Of a stretch of 20,679 nucleotides of DNA, positions 1 through 10,487 are shown piece after piece; the stretch's first letter is position 1, and the number at the start of each line of letters is the position of its first letter. The notes beneath the pieces were generated by a model. The model did not search any database and was not told where the DNA came from. It worked only from the letters and a program-made list of their open reading frames with translations. The stretch covers positions 35,741-56,419 of the forward strand of contig NW_003117461.1 in the NCBI RefSeq assembly GCF_000003605.2, given 5' to 3'. A program made the translations under genes and the position numbers. The stretch is from Saccoglossus kowalevskii (lineage: Eukaryota; Hemichordata; Enteropneusta; Harrimaniidae).

Positions 1-1370
1 GAGCGACATCTAAGGTAATTAAACAGTCGAGCGGCGAGCCCCATCTCAACAAATGCGGGTCAAATTACTTTGTGATGTGCGATTTCTTCCCAAACCAAAT
101 GAGGCCGATTCGACCAGTACCGTTCTGCTGTATAGGCAACTAATGCTTTATTCAGCAGAGGATTATTTTGAATCGAAATGTGTGGCATGTGAGTACATCG
201 TCATGGTTATTCGGAAATTATATAAATTATATAGTCTCTATGGCAACTTAACACTAATAGTGTGACCTCGGTCTAGTGAAGCACATTGGCAATGTGGTCC
301 ATATGTATTGCATACACACCTGAATTGCGCCTCGACTCACGATGTAAGATAGCATGGTATAAATTCCATCAGTTATCATGAGATGAATTATTGATCGTAC
401 ATTGATGATAAAACAGGAATCGATGGTCGAATATTTGTTTGACTGGAAAAGGATTTAAATCTACACAAATTCCAAACTATTTTTCTGAACGTTACAATCA
501 GTCGTGATAGACACATTTGCATCCATTGTTTAGCAATTGTGACTGTATCACGGTTATTCTCATCAAGTATGACGAACTCGCCAATTAGGTTCACGAACAC
601 ACATTCAATGAATGGATGTCCACATAGCAATGCTCAGCAACTTATCAAGGCAACTCGTAAATGCGGAGACTATAGCTAAATAATTAACCTTTAGTTTAGA
701 CTAAGTACACAATTTATTCAAGAGCTCTAGTCGAATCTACTGATTTATCTTTATTATTAGTCTTGACAATAATCAGTTGGATGTGTTGCATATACAAGGT
801 GATACGTAGCATGTTATACGATTCCAGGATGTTAACTTCAACTTGCAATTTCGATAGCACATATGTCTATAGAATATGTGAGGCTATATTTAAATTTGTG
901 TTTCGTTCAACAGTCATGCACACACTTTCAAAAATAGATGTATAAAGCAGTAAAATTAACATGCGAAAATTATATCCAAATGCGACCTACACAAAAAGCA
1001 CTGATTGCACACAAACGAATAACAACAAAGAATACAATCATCAAAACTACATCGAGTTCAGAGATTTGAATGATAAATGCAAGTCATTGTTATAACATGG
1101 TCTCCAGAAGATTATTTTCCCATTTTCATTTTGCTTGCAAAGCAATTGCAGCAGTATCACAATTGTGTTCTATACCCGCATACATTAAACAAAAATAATA
1201 ATAAATTGTAAATATCAGATTGTAAAGCACTAGATATGTAATGATCCCCCATTCACATCCGGTTTTATTTGACCAATATATATTGAAGAAATGATGGTCA
1301 TCGAGGCATTTGAACTGCTCATCAGTGGCTGCTAATGGCTGAAGAGCTTTATATAAAAATGGACAGTTGG
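1..1370. other. No recognisable gene or element
   Basis: AT-rich sequence with short open frames on both strands, the longest about 100 codons. None shows a domain or motif I recognise, and none has an obvious splice-site or codon-use signature. The minus-strand frame at 1126-1422 is cysteine-containing with one hydrophobic stretch, but its start lies in the degenerate edge of the adjacent minisatellite, so I treat it as chance. This could be intron, intergenic DNA or old repeat. Confidence 0.5.
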
Positions 1371-1374
1371 GGTT

Positions 1375-1960
1375 TACACAAGTGTGGTCACTATAAACAA
1401 ATGGTCTTTCTATTAATGTCACTTTGGATATGTGGTATTTATAAAAGTAGTTTCTATGTAAAGTTGGTCACTACGGGCCGGTGGTATTTATATAAAGTTG
1501 GTCAATATGGGCCGGTGGTATTCATATAAAGTTGGTCACTATGGACGGGTGGTATTTATAATAAAGTTGGTCACTATGGAACGGAGGTCTCTATGTAAAG
1601 TTGGTCACTACGGGCCGGTGGTATTTATATAAAGTTGGTCAATATGGGCCGGTGGTATTCATATAAAGTTGGTCACTATGGACGGGTGGTATTTATAATA
1701 AAGTTGGTCACTATGGAACGGAGGTCTCTATGTAAAGTTGGTCACTATGGGCCAGTGGTATTTATATAAATTTGGTCACTATGGACAGGTGGTATTTATA
1801 TAAAGATGGTCAATATGGGCAGGTGAAACTTTATAAAGGAGGTCTTAAGGTAAAGTTTGTCACTATGGGCTTGTTGTATTAATATAAATTTGTTCAATGT
1901 GGGCCGGTGTTATTTACATGAAGTTGATCAGTGTGGCAGGTTGTTTTTATATACCGGGTA
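1375..1960. repeat. 34-bp minisatellite with a 137-bp higher-order unit
   Basis: About 14 clear copies of a roughly 34-bp unit of the form GGTGGTATTTATATAAAG followed by TTGGTCACTATGGGCC. The GGTCA core recurs at 1466, 1500, 1534, 1569, 1603, 1637, 1671, 1706, 1740, 1774 and 1808, with spacing of 34, 34, 35 and 34 in a cycle. Four units therefore make a 137-bp higher-order repeat (1454-1590, 1591-1727, and a diverged third from 1728). The edges are degenerate: the left fades into 1375-1450 and the right into 1840-1990. Several units contain TATATAAAG, but I see no reason to call promoters. Confidence 0.93.
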
Positions 1961-3261
1961 TAGATTGTCTCTATGGGCAGTGATTGTCTGTCAACTATTA
2001 TTCAAGTGACTTCTTCTCCCATACTGTAAGCTTAATCACTTTGCTATTTACACCAAAACTCCTCTGTCAGATTAGTTCATTTCATGACATTTCATCACAT
2101 CCAAATTTCCATTTTTAGGGAATATTTTTGTCATCTAAGTCAAAAATGACCATATGCAAGTGTCTATTTTTAATAAATATACTAATAGTTTTTTGTTAAT
2201 TTTTGCATATTTTTGATTTTTTCTTTATAACCGTCTGCCAGATTGCCTTGATTGAGATTCCTATTATCATATATATTTGTACTCAAATCAAATTTGTTCA
2301 TTTAGTGAATCTGTGCTCATGAATATTCAATAATTCGTGGGTTTAATACATTGTAAAAGGCGCGATACATTATTTGGGGGAGGGGCAAGATTTAGAACCA
2401 TTTGGACGTTTTTGTTTCTCCCTCCTGATGTTCACTGACTTGTAGCTAGCCTTCCAAAATTTTCACGAAAAATATATGCACATTTAACCCCATGCCGTCC
2501 GCCATTCCAAATCACAAAGTATACACCACATTGGTCTCTAATACCCAGTCGCAAACAAATCAGCCCAACGAAAAACAATGCCCAGGCCACACACGACAGT
2601 CTCTTGGATTCCCTCCCAATTATTTTTTTATTCACGCCATTATCTCTATTCCAATCTCCCCAAACTTTGTTCTTCCTGGCCAACTTGTTAACTTCACACT
2701 TGCAGCCAGACCTGCCTGACTCATTCAAAAATCCCTTATTTCTAGTTCCTACTTTATGACTTACCCTCTCCTATTTACTATTTGTAACGCCCATCTCAGC
2801 GTTCTATTGAGTAAGTCTAAGTGCCCCATCCCCCCCCTCACACTCGTTTTTCCCAACGAGACGTATATCACTTGTATGTATAGGTGTCCACTCACTTAAA
2901 ATATTTTCTACCTAAGTCTAATGCTAACACGTATTGATGATTATTTGTGATTTATAATAAAAACTTCTCAATTAAACAAGTGGTGGTAAAACTTTGGTTT
3001 AAACAATTGTCTTTTAATTAATTTCCGCCATTACAATTTGTTAAATTGAGGAAATTAATGTCTCAACAAATATATGGAATTTATTTTGGTTTAAACAAGT
3101 CGCGTATAATTAATTTATAAAATTACAAGTTATTATTTACTCTTTATTTTTATATGGTGGCGTTTTGTGAGGTTTATTTTTCTTTAGTGACATTCTTGTT
3201 TACTTGTTATGGTTTTACATGTTTCAGTTTATTTGATTTACGTTTTACATTGTAGCTCTTA

Positions 3262-3328
3262 GTGGGCCTCGAACCCACTGACTTGTCAAGCTAATTCTGT
3301 TCCATCTCGACGGTACACTTGTGTACCA
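3262..3328 (-). repeat. tRNA-like SINE head (A and B box)
   Basis: On the minus strand, 3278-3262 reads as a perfect tRNA T-arm: 5-bp stem GTGGG/CCCAC around a 7-nt loop TTCGAGG, which is an internal RNA polymerase III B box. About 50 bases upstream (3328-3318) is TGGTACACAAG, close to the A-box consensus, within a 7-bp stem-loop that would mimic a D-arm. The spacing fits a tRNA promoter. No clean acceptor stem or anticodon arm forms, so this is more likely a tRNA-derived SINE head than a tRNA gene. It has no counterpart in the right IR1 arm, which suggests a separate insertion into the left arm. Confidence 0.4.
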
Positions 3329-3984
3329 CGTCATGACGTTGATGTTCTTTTTGCTAACTACTTCAATGTTTCGACTAGTTGAATGGTAAAGCCAAATCGA
3401 TTGATTTGGTTCCGGTTAGTGCTTATCTAGGGTGATTCGAGCCCTTGGTGTTTGTACCGGTATTAGATGGTTTTTCATTTCCAATGTTTGCCACCTGTGC
3501 GATCACTTCCCCCGTTTTATTTTGATTTTGTGAGTGTCGAATGATGTCTTCCTCACGTGTCACGCCATGGCATAGTTTTAACCATGCGGACATGTTGTAA
3601 CGAACCATTGGCAACTGACTGACTGTATGATAGTTCTGTTTAACAAGCTGTGTTATATTCTGTTATATTATTTTGTCACGTGATTTGTTCAACCATGTGT
3701 AACTATATATTTGTTGACATATGATTTATGTTTCTCGTGTGTTTCTATATATTGAACGTAATAATTGTGTTGAATCAATAAAAATAACATTCTACCTTGA
3801 GACTATAACCACCCCTTATTCTACACCTGTGCAAAGCAAGATACACAATGGTCGCTTGTGTTGGGATTACACGCCGCGGAGACAACACAGGAATCTGTTC
3901 ATACGTATTATTGGTAAATGCACGAGATCAGTAACTCCACAAAAATGAATGTCTGACGAGTACATCATTATCGTAAACATAAAT

Positions 3985-3991
3985 CACTTAC
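3985..3991 (-). promoter_or_regulatory. Candidate splice donor in IR1 left arm
   Basis: The minus strand reads GAGCGAG then GTAAGTG, an excellent eukaryotic 5' splice-site match (exon AG, intron GTAAGT). The same sequence with about ten flanking bases is kept at 10671-10686 in the right arm, although the arms are otherwise diverged. It could mark the end of a first exon of a transcript carried by the repeat. No open reading frame supports a coding exon. Confidence 0.3.
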
Positions 3992-4223
3992 CTCGCTCAG
4001 AGATATTCCTCAATTTGACGAAAGCTTTTCCCGTAAAATCTGTTTTATGCATTCAATTGCACAATGGCGGAGATCATGTTGACCTCAAATCAATGCCCTC
4101 TACGGTGACACTATTTTATTATCATGGACTACATGGACAGATAGTGCTCTTGATAAATGTTTGTGTATCAAAGGTCGTCGCAGGTCATTCTACATAGGAG
4201 TCGCGATTTAGAAACGTATTTTG

Positions 4224-5136
4224 TTAAGGTAGAGATGCAGTTTACCGGACAGGTATTTTAATTAGTTAATTAGCAAACCAAGATGACCTCCCTTGTCCAC
4301 AAAACTATATATATTTTCGGAAAGCTTATTGTATGAATTTTAAAATTTTGTTAGTATATAGTATATTTTTTATGAACACAATAGTTTGAAATATGCACAA
4401 AAATGTGCTTTTTTGGTCAAAAGTGATTTAAAAAAAAATTGCTTCTAAACTTTCCTGTCAAAATTGGTTTACGGGTACATCTATTTACTATGAAGAAAGT
4501 GCCGTCTTGAAAACTGTCTACCGGTTGACAATTTTGCAGGGCAGCAGCTCAAATTTCACTACTTCAAGTTTATGCATAAATTAACACCAAGGCTAGTTGT
4601 CAGTACGATTGTTGTAACACTGTTCAACCAAAAACAATGCCCCGACGGTGTTTGGTAGATAAACACATTGTCAATCATTTGTGAAAATTTCAAACAAAAG
4701 GTCAAAGCGTCTAGGAGCTATTTTTTTAAAGTTATGGAATGTGCACTAAAAAGAAGCTGAGATAATTGCTAATTTGCATAAAAATTCACTCAGTAAGAAG
4801 TTTGCTATTGCTCATAATTAAAATGGCTGTAACAGTTCCAAATTTATCATTATGTAAACAGTTAAATAAATAGCATAATTTGGAGATCCCGTCATTACTT
4901 ATTTTTCGCCATGTTTCTTTTTTAATATTTATGTACAGCCTTGCCCAATCTTGCTAAGCATTCAAAAGAGATAATTTTGCACCTGTTATCTATATTTTAA
5001 AATTGTTTTTTGACTATGTTCCACTATTCACAATTCTACAAAATTTCAACAGTCTAGAGCCAAGACTTTTTGGATAATAAAAAGCAAAAAAAAAAATTCA
5101 CTCCCAAGTGCCCACGAACCTGCATCTCTACCTTAA
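4224..5136. mobile_element. 913-bp TTAA-bounded non-autonomous DNA element
   Basis: The left end reads TTAAGGTAGAGATGCAG (4224-4240). The right end (5120-5136) is its exact inverse, CTGCATCTCTACCTTAA. This gives 13-bp perfect terminal inverted repeats flanked on both sides by TTAA. A TTAA target duplication is characteristic of the piggyBac superfamily and a few others. The interior is AT-rich, has A and T runs, and contains no open frame resembling a transposase, so the element is non-autonomous. It begins only about 20 bp from the inner edge of the IR1 left arm. The superfamily assignment rests only on TTAA; the boundaries are well supported. Confidence 0.75.
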
Positions 5137-5490
5137 TAAAACAAACGTTGTCTGTTTCACCAAGTTTAAACCAAAATACGATGATCTGAACGTAATTGTA
5201 CTTTAGCATACAAGACGGGTAGAAATTTAAGAAGGTTTTTTTGCCTTCACTTCTTGCATACTTCTGGTCTAGATTATCGATTTCGTAACTCAACTCGATC
5301 TCATGTATTTTTATGCCTTCTCATTTCTTGAAACATAGCACATTCTGTCTCTGTTGCCTGATTAACTTCAGTAATCTTAATGTGTTCGATCGTGTGTGGA
5401 AAGATGTGACAGTTGCCGATTCGTGCAGCTCAGCAATGTGATCAGTGTTACCAACTTGACATACCTTGATTTCACTAATTAAAGCGGATC

Positions 5491-6290
5491 TTAGTGCTGC
5501 TTCCAGGAGGCCTTTCTTCTTACGTGTGCGAAAGACCGTTGAATGTCAGTAGGTAGTTTTTTGAGTACTATTGGCATTAGTAGAGCCTCATGACTATTTT
5601 CATAGTTTCCTAGCATGTTTAATCCTCTAACGTGCGATTCCAATGAATCGTAGAATTTCCGTAAACTTAAGACGTCGTTTGTCGGAGCGGAAATTTCCCA
5701 TAGGCTCTTCATATGAGCGACAATGATGGTTTGTTGATGACCGTATCGTTCTTGTAGTAGAGAGATTGCTGCATCGTAGTTAGCATCAGTAAGGTCGAGA
5801 CCGGCGATTGTTCGTTCGGTTTAATTAGTGAGTGTTGTTAGCAAATAAGTATATTTCTCTACGTTTGAATGTACGGGATCGCTTTGTCGCTGTCAAGAGG
5901 TCTATATATATATTTGTATTAAATCTTAAATAATTCATACAAAGCGAACGGGAATGCCAAACAGTGATTCGTATAACTTAAACTATATGGTTCACACTTG
6001 TTGTTTGTAGATATCATAGAAACTCCGCCGAGACTGAGTGAGATTGAACATTTTTAACTTGTTCGGTTAACGATGCAGTTTCTTGACTTCGAACTGACTC
6101 AAACTTTGTGTTGTTGTATCTGTGATGTTCGTTCTGACACGTTACTTTCGCATTCCTCCAACTTGTCTAGGGTTTCTTAATCATCATCGTCCGTCTTGTT
6201 CAGTAGTTGAATTGTGATATCTAATGTATCTCGCTATCTAGTTTTGATGAGCGTGAATTTAGCTTTTATCTCGTTGTTGTCGTTCTACTC
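5491..6290 (-). pseudogene. Decayed BEL/Pao retrotransposon gag-like region
   Basis: The minus strand encodes a segment matching the DUF1759 region found at the N-terminal side of BEL/Pao LTR-retrotransposon polyproteins. Diagnostic short stretches are VEKYTYLLTTLTN, ERTIAGLDLTDANYDAA, LQERYGHQQ, LRKFYDSLESHVRGLNMLG and MPIVLKKLPTDIQ, in the expected order over roughly 5520-5880. An in-frame TAA at 5821-5823 interrupts it, the frame closes at 5491, and a related stretch may continue in another frame to about 5395. Upstream (about 6040-6290) are acidic, helix-like fragments such as TLDITIQLLNKTDDDD and LDKLEECESNV that fit the usual N-terminal coiled region but are less certain. Protease, reverse transcriptase, integrase and LTRs were not found, so this is a fragment. 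Confidence 0.8.
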
Positions 6291-6603
6291 TTCAATTTGA
6301 GTTTCTGCGCGCGCCAATGGTTTCTCCAGTCATTATCGGTAAATCTTCTGTTTGGTTTTGAGTTTGAAAAATATCGTCATAGCAAATCCTGGCATCGGCA
6401 CCAATAATGTGGGAGTGGGGTTCTTGGGTCAGATGTTTCAATACTCAAAGACGATAATATCAAATAAACACCAATATTTATTGACATATTATACCAATAA
6501 CTATATATATGGTCTTTATTTACAAATTCAATGCCATCGGCTCATGAAAGCATTTACACTTACAAGAAGAATATTCGAAAAATAAAAATACTTAGCAGAA
6601 TAT
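6291..6603. other. Short gap between BEL and LINE remnants
   Basis: AT-rich sequence with no recognised motif. Its upper part lies just beyond the stop codon of LINE fragment A and may be that element's 3' untranslated region. No poly(A) tail or clear target-site duplication could be identified. Confidence 0.35.
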
Positions 6604-8598
6604 TTAAATAAAATCACATATCTCGTTCCTAAGTTTCAATGAAAGATTTATGCAGTGGTTGTAAAATGTCAGAATTTTGAGAAGTAACAAGATTTATAAA
6701 TTTATCAAAACATGGGGTATTATACATTGTATTGGGTAAGTATGAGGTTCGCAATTTATGGTAATATGAACAAAGAAATAGAAAGTGAAACTCATTTACA
6801 ATTTCATATCTGTCACAAAGAGGGCAAATACGTTCGTCTTTCTCAATTACACCACGATCTATTTCAATGCGAAGGCAGTGAGAAGAGCTACTCCATGGGA
6901 ATAAATAAATAATTATTTTTCCGGCTGTAATGTAACCTTAAATCCCCGATATGTAACCAGTTTGTCTAAGGAACAAATGTCAGTAAGCCACTCAAAATGT
7001 AGACATTATTTAAAACGACATGAAAATACGCTCACAAATTCCTGAATATTGCAAACTTTCTGCAAATACCAAACATGTTCTAATTTACACAAAAACAATA
7101 GTTTCCTTATGTCTACCCCACTCAGATAGGTTTCGCCCCCCCTCCCGATTTGTCTATGTTATATAACATGTTGTAGCATTTACGTGGGTATCTGTTACTT
7201 GGCATATTGATGATTTTTGCCCAATATTTGATGCATCGTTTTGCGGTATAAAAAATAGGGTATCTTCCACACTCGCCCAGTACACAATTGTTAGGTGATC
7301 GTGTGGAAACACCAAGGAAATATCTGCAAGCAAGGTATTGAATACGTTCCACACACTTTTTTAAACCCATGGACCTCAGAACCATAGGTTAAAATAGGTA
7401 AAATCATGGAATAAAAAAAATTAAAGAATGAATCATAATTCAAAGGGCCGATAGCCATAAATAAAAGCTTGTTGTGCTAAATATTTCGTTGCAGGTGTCC
7501 ACTGTATCCGACATGATAAAAAAATCCCCAGCTGTGTGTTTTTAAAATACAACTTTTCAGATTTGCCTAGGTGACCCCCCGCTTTGAAAACGATTACTTT
7601 TGTTTTGTCCAAGTTCACTGTCATTTTCCATTTATCACAATATCCCTCAAGCTTACGAATTAATCTTTGTAAGTCAATGAAAGTGCCCGAAAACACCACA
7701 CTGTCGTCGGCGTATAATAAACAAAAGAGATCAATGAGTCAGGGGAAAGTTGAATACCATGGTGAGGGTCTGTTGTAGTTCAATAGCTAGTTCATAAATG
7801 AAGAAAGAAAATAGGAAGGGAGTCAACTTACAACCATGGCGGACACCAACTGGACAGTCAAAATATTCCGTATACTGATTTGATATTCTAATACACGATC
7901 TAACATTGGAGTAAATACTAGCAAGTATACAGAACATACGCCCTTTTTGGTAAACTGAGACAATAGTCGCTTTTTGAAAATAGTCTACTATACTGATTTT
8001 CCAGGTCGTTTGCCAAAGCAAAATCATTATTGGATCCAATCTGTGAAAACAACTATTTTTGAGGATTTATAGATGACCCTGGTGACCCAGTAACACGAAG
8101 TTTAGTGTAATTTAATGTCTAAGCGTTGACCAAAATGACTTATCTTGGGTACGAATTAGACGTAAACTTAATTGTGTTTTTATAATGCCGTAATTTATTA
8201 CGATACATATTTTAAAACCTGTTACGGATTGTATGGTAGTTATGTAAATCTTGCATATTAGGTGAGTTGCGAAATAAACGTAAGAACCTGTATTTTTCTG
8301 CTTTAAGTGTTTTACACTCCAAATCAAACCATGGCGGTTGTTTTCTAGACTGACTGTATACCTTTCGTAACATGTCGCTTTTATCAGCAGCAGAACGTAT
8401 TACATTCATAAATACATCAACAAAGACATCAATATTAAAACCCGGAATTTCTATAAAACTTATCATATATTTACCACAATAGTTGGTTTCTAGATTTTGA
8501 ACAAAAGAATCGGAATTTTCTGGCTTCCATACATATTGTGTATACCAATAACTGCTGTGTGTAGAACGTTCATAGCAGACTAACTGCCTACATTTCAA
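6604..8598 (-). pseudogene. LINE fragment A: linker, RT palm/thumb and C-terminus
   Basis: Minus-strand remnant of a non-LTR retrotransposon ORF2. In order: the post-endonuclease linker (8598-8212; PPWFDLECKTLKAEKYRFLR); RT palm with FDCPVGVRHGC and PFLFSFFIYELAIEL (8039-7731); catalytic YADD within LFCLLYADDSVVFSGT at 7714-7703; then CDKWKMTVNLDKTKVIVF (7699-7433); LPILTYGSEV near 7420; CRYFLGVSTRSPNNCVLGE (7385-7122); and a C-terminal zinc-knuckle-like block SSSHCLRIEIDRG, ERICPLC, EFHF, LFLCSYY (about 6900-6720). It ends at a TAA at 6604-6606. Several frameshifts separate these blocks, and one stop lies near 6690. The RT fingers expected between the linker and palm are missing around 8040-8212, so it cannot be active. 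The clade is not assigned. Confidence 0.9.
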
Positions 8599-8622
8599 AG
8601 ATCTCCGTAATATATAGGGAAA

Positions 8623-8632
8623 GTCACGTGAC
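8623..8632. promoter_or_regulatory. GTCACGTGAC palindrome (E-box)
   Basis: A perfect 10-bp palindrome containing the CACGTG E-box core, with a CCAAT-like sequence shortly downstream (CGACCAATGA). This matches the binding preference known for bHLH-zip factors of the MITF/TFE family. No gene starts nearby, so its role is uncertain and chance is possible. Confidence 0.15.
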
Positions 8633-8832
8633 TACGCGACCAATGAGTACGCAAAAAGACAATGTCAAGGGTCATGGTAATATTGTAATGAGTCGAATAC
8701 AGAAGTAAGCAGTATGACACGATGTTGATAAAAAATAACGAATAATATGAGATAATTACGATAATAAATCTTAATTGTAGCATTTACAACACATATTTCC
8801 CAACAGCTCAGTAAAAATACAAGTACATGTAT

Positions 8833-8966
8833 TTAAAGGCCGGTGGTCGTGCTGCCGCGTCCTGTTCGATATGAGACTCTTGGCGACAAATACAACCCGT
8901 GTAAAATACATTGTTTCTTTACAATGAAATTCGAACACGCGTTGCGCGGCGACCACCGCCCTTTAA
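8833..8966. mobile_element. 134-bp TTAA-bounded MITE
   Basis: A short CpG-rich island in AT-rich DNA with near-perfect terminal inverted repeats. The left end reads TTAAAGGCCGGTGGTCG and the inverse of the right end reads TTAAAGGGCGGTGGTCG. Weaker symmetry continues inward (CGCG, then GTTCGA on both sides), so most of the element could fold on itself. TTAA sits at both outer edges (8833-8836 and 8963-8966), as expected for a TTAA-targeting DNA transposon. It is far too short to code. It lies between LINE fragments A and B. Its ends differ from those of the 4224-5136 element, so the two belong to different families. Confidence 0.7.
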
Positions 8967-9059
8967 ATGTCTTATATGATTTAAATGATTGTCACAAGAA
9001 TAATAAAAAAATCGGCGAAACAAATCATTAGAAAATGCACACAGGCATTAAGATTCGAC

Positions 9060-10010
9060 TATGGAGAGGAGCACCATAGACAGCAAAAAAGTACATAAAA
9101 AGTGTCGGACTTAGCACAGAGCCCTGTGGAATTCCGCAAGTTATTGGTAGTTCATTTGACTGCTTCCCTTTATTATTGACTTGTTAATTTATGTTTGTTA
9201 AGTAACTTCTGAAGAAAGTTTTGGGCATCACCCCGAAAACCAATTAGAATTAGAAAACTAATTAGTATATCACGATTCACAGTGGCAAATTTTTGTATAA
9301 CATATCATCACATTATCCATATCAATTTTCTCTAAAGTACGCAATTGCTACCTTAGTACTGTTTCTCTCCCGGGACCTATATTGAAATTTGTACAATATA
9401 TCAAAACTGTTAAGATAGGAAATCATGTTTGTTAAATATTTGCACAAATATTTTGCTACTCTGTTGTAATACTGATACTGATAATCGTCTTGATCACTTG
9501 GTACTCCCTTTTTGAAAATTTGAGTCACTTTAGCTATTTTTAACGGTTTGGAGAATACACCTGTTAAAAACGATAAATGAATTATATAATTCAGGGGCCT
9601 GATAATGTACTTCGCGGCATAAATTAATAGTTTTGGACTAATGTAGTCATGCCCCACAGCCCTATTTTCATCATTTTAGTAGTTGAAATATTTCTGGATC
9701 AGAGGTTGCCTGAAGAAAGAAAGATTGTGTTAAAGATTTTGGTAGATAGAATGATAGGATTTAGTGTAATGATTTAAGTTGATAGCAAGGGCCTCCCCAA
9801 CTGAGACAAACAAATGATTAACTCCACAATATCATTTTGTTTAACAAGAGTTGTCTCTACATCATTGTCTGCAGAAGACATATAAAGTGTACTTGGCAAA
9901 TTATGCTACATTGACGTCAACACTCTCATAAACACAGTTCCAGTTTTTGGTACACAAGTCATTTTGAAATGAGCTTACACTACTTTGTCTAAAGATGACC
10001 TCGGATTATA
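9060..10010 (-). pseudogene. LINE fragment B: linker and RT fingers/palm
   Basis: Minus-strand remnant of a second non-LTR retrotransposon, distinct from fragment A in its signature residues. Recognisable blocks in order are NDLCTKNWNCVYESVDVNVA (about 9970-9910), LPSTLYMSSADNDVETTLV (about 9900), FVSVGEALAINL (about 9805), GHDYISPKLL and LTGVFSKPLKIAKVTQIFKKG (9657-9322), and CGIPQGSVLSPTLF (about 9143-9103). The last is the classic RT motif found upstream of the catalytic aspartates in CR1/Jockey-like elements. The catalytic box is absent because the fragment stops near 9060, close to the MITE. Frameshifts, stops and an internal loss after DVNVA show it is dead. Confidence 0.85.
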
Positions 10011-10487
10011 TCAATTACCACGTTATTGTTTTGTTTTTTTATTGCGTGATTGTGACAGAAAGTACTGTCTTGACTATCGAAGGCGAAGTTAGTTGCCATA
10101 ATAGATGGGTTTCACGACCAAGTACGTTATATTCACTGGCCTACTTAAATCGCAAATAGCACATAAAGTAATGCTTCTAAAATATCTTATCGTAGATATC
10201 AAAGTTACAAAGTCAAAATATGAACGAAATAGAGTAATCCATAACATTTCGTCTGTATTTATTGTTTAGTGTAAAATGCGTAAATTATATTGCATACATT
10301 CATTCATTATATTTACAAATGTTTCCACCTTACGTAAAATTCTTTCGTTTATTTTATCATGAGTTGGTGCCATTTTCACTGAAATAACATTCCAACATTT
10401 CAATTCAGTCACCATGATTTTAGATACACTAGATGAACTAAAAGTAGGATACATTACCGATAGTACAGTAAATACCTGTTTCAATGG
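10011..10487. other. No recognisable feature
   Basis: AT-rich interval between LINE fragment B and the right arm of IR1. A 72-codon minus-strand frame (10266-10484) resembles nothing I know. This may be further decayed repeat. Confidence 0.4.

Larger units (their letters stand above)
2300..4203 (-). repeat. Left arm of large diverged inverted repeat (IR1)
   Basis: The reverse complement of this segment aligns in order with 10488-12020. Matching blocks include 4203-3940 with 10488-10745 (shared CTCTGAGCGAGGTAAGTG and TGAGGTCAAC), 3610-3420 with 10975-11130 (shared AACATGTC, ATGGCG and CCAAGGG blocks), 3130-2970 with 11190-11420 (shared TTGTAATGGCGG), and 2350-2300 with 11960-12020 (shared ATCGCGCCTTTTA). 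Identity is patchy, with many indels. About 2360-2960, including a more GC-rich patch near 2480-2830, has no clear counterpart in the right arm. The arms could be two old copies of one repeat family in opposite orientation, or the ends of one inverted-repeat structure. No transposase is visible in either arm. Confidence 0.72.

Noticed and set aside
1126-1422. 98-codon minus-strand open frame with cysteines and a hydrophobic stretch
   Set aside because: Its start lies in the degenerate edge of the minisatellite, no domain is recognisable and splice sites are not evident; likely chance in AT-rich DNA.
1335-1529. 64-codon plus-strand open frame running into the minisatellite
   Set aside because: Most of it is translated 34-bp repeat; no independent support.
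1454-1960. CRISPR-like regular repeats
   Set aside because: Units are contiguous with no unique spacers and the context is eukaryotic; this is a minisatellite.
2432-2728. Overlapping open frames on both strands (98 and 75 codons) in a more GC-rich patch
   Set aside because: Neither translation resembles a known family; one has a hydrophobic segment, but open frames on both strands suggest low stop density from base composition.
3949-4197. 82-codon plus-strand open frame within the IR1 left arm
   Set aside because: Runs antisense to the conserved block and is not preserved as a frame in the right arm.
10266-10484. 72-codon minus-strand open frame near the IR1 right arm
   Set aside because: No similarity to LINE blocks on either side or to any domain I know.
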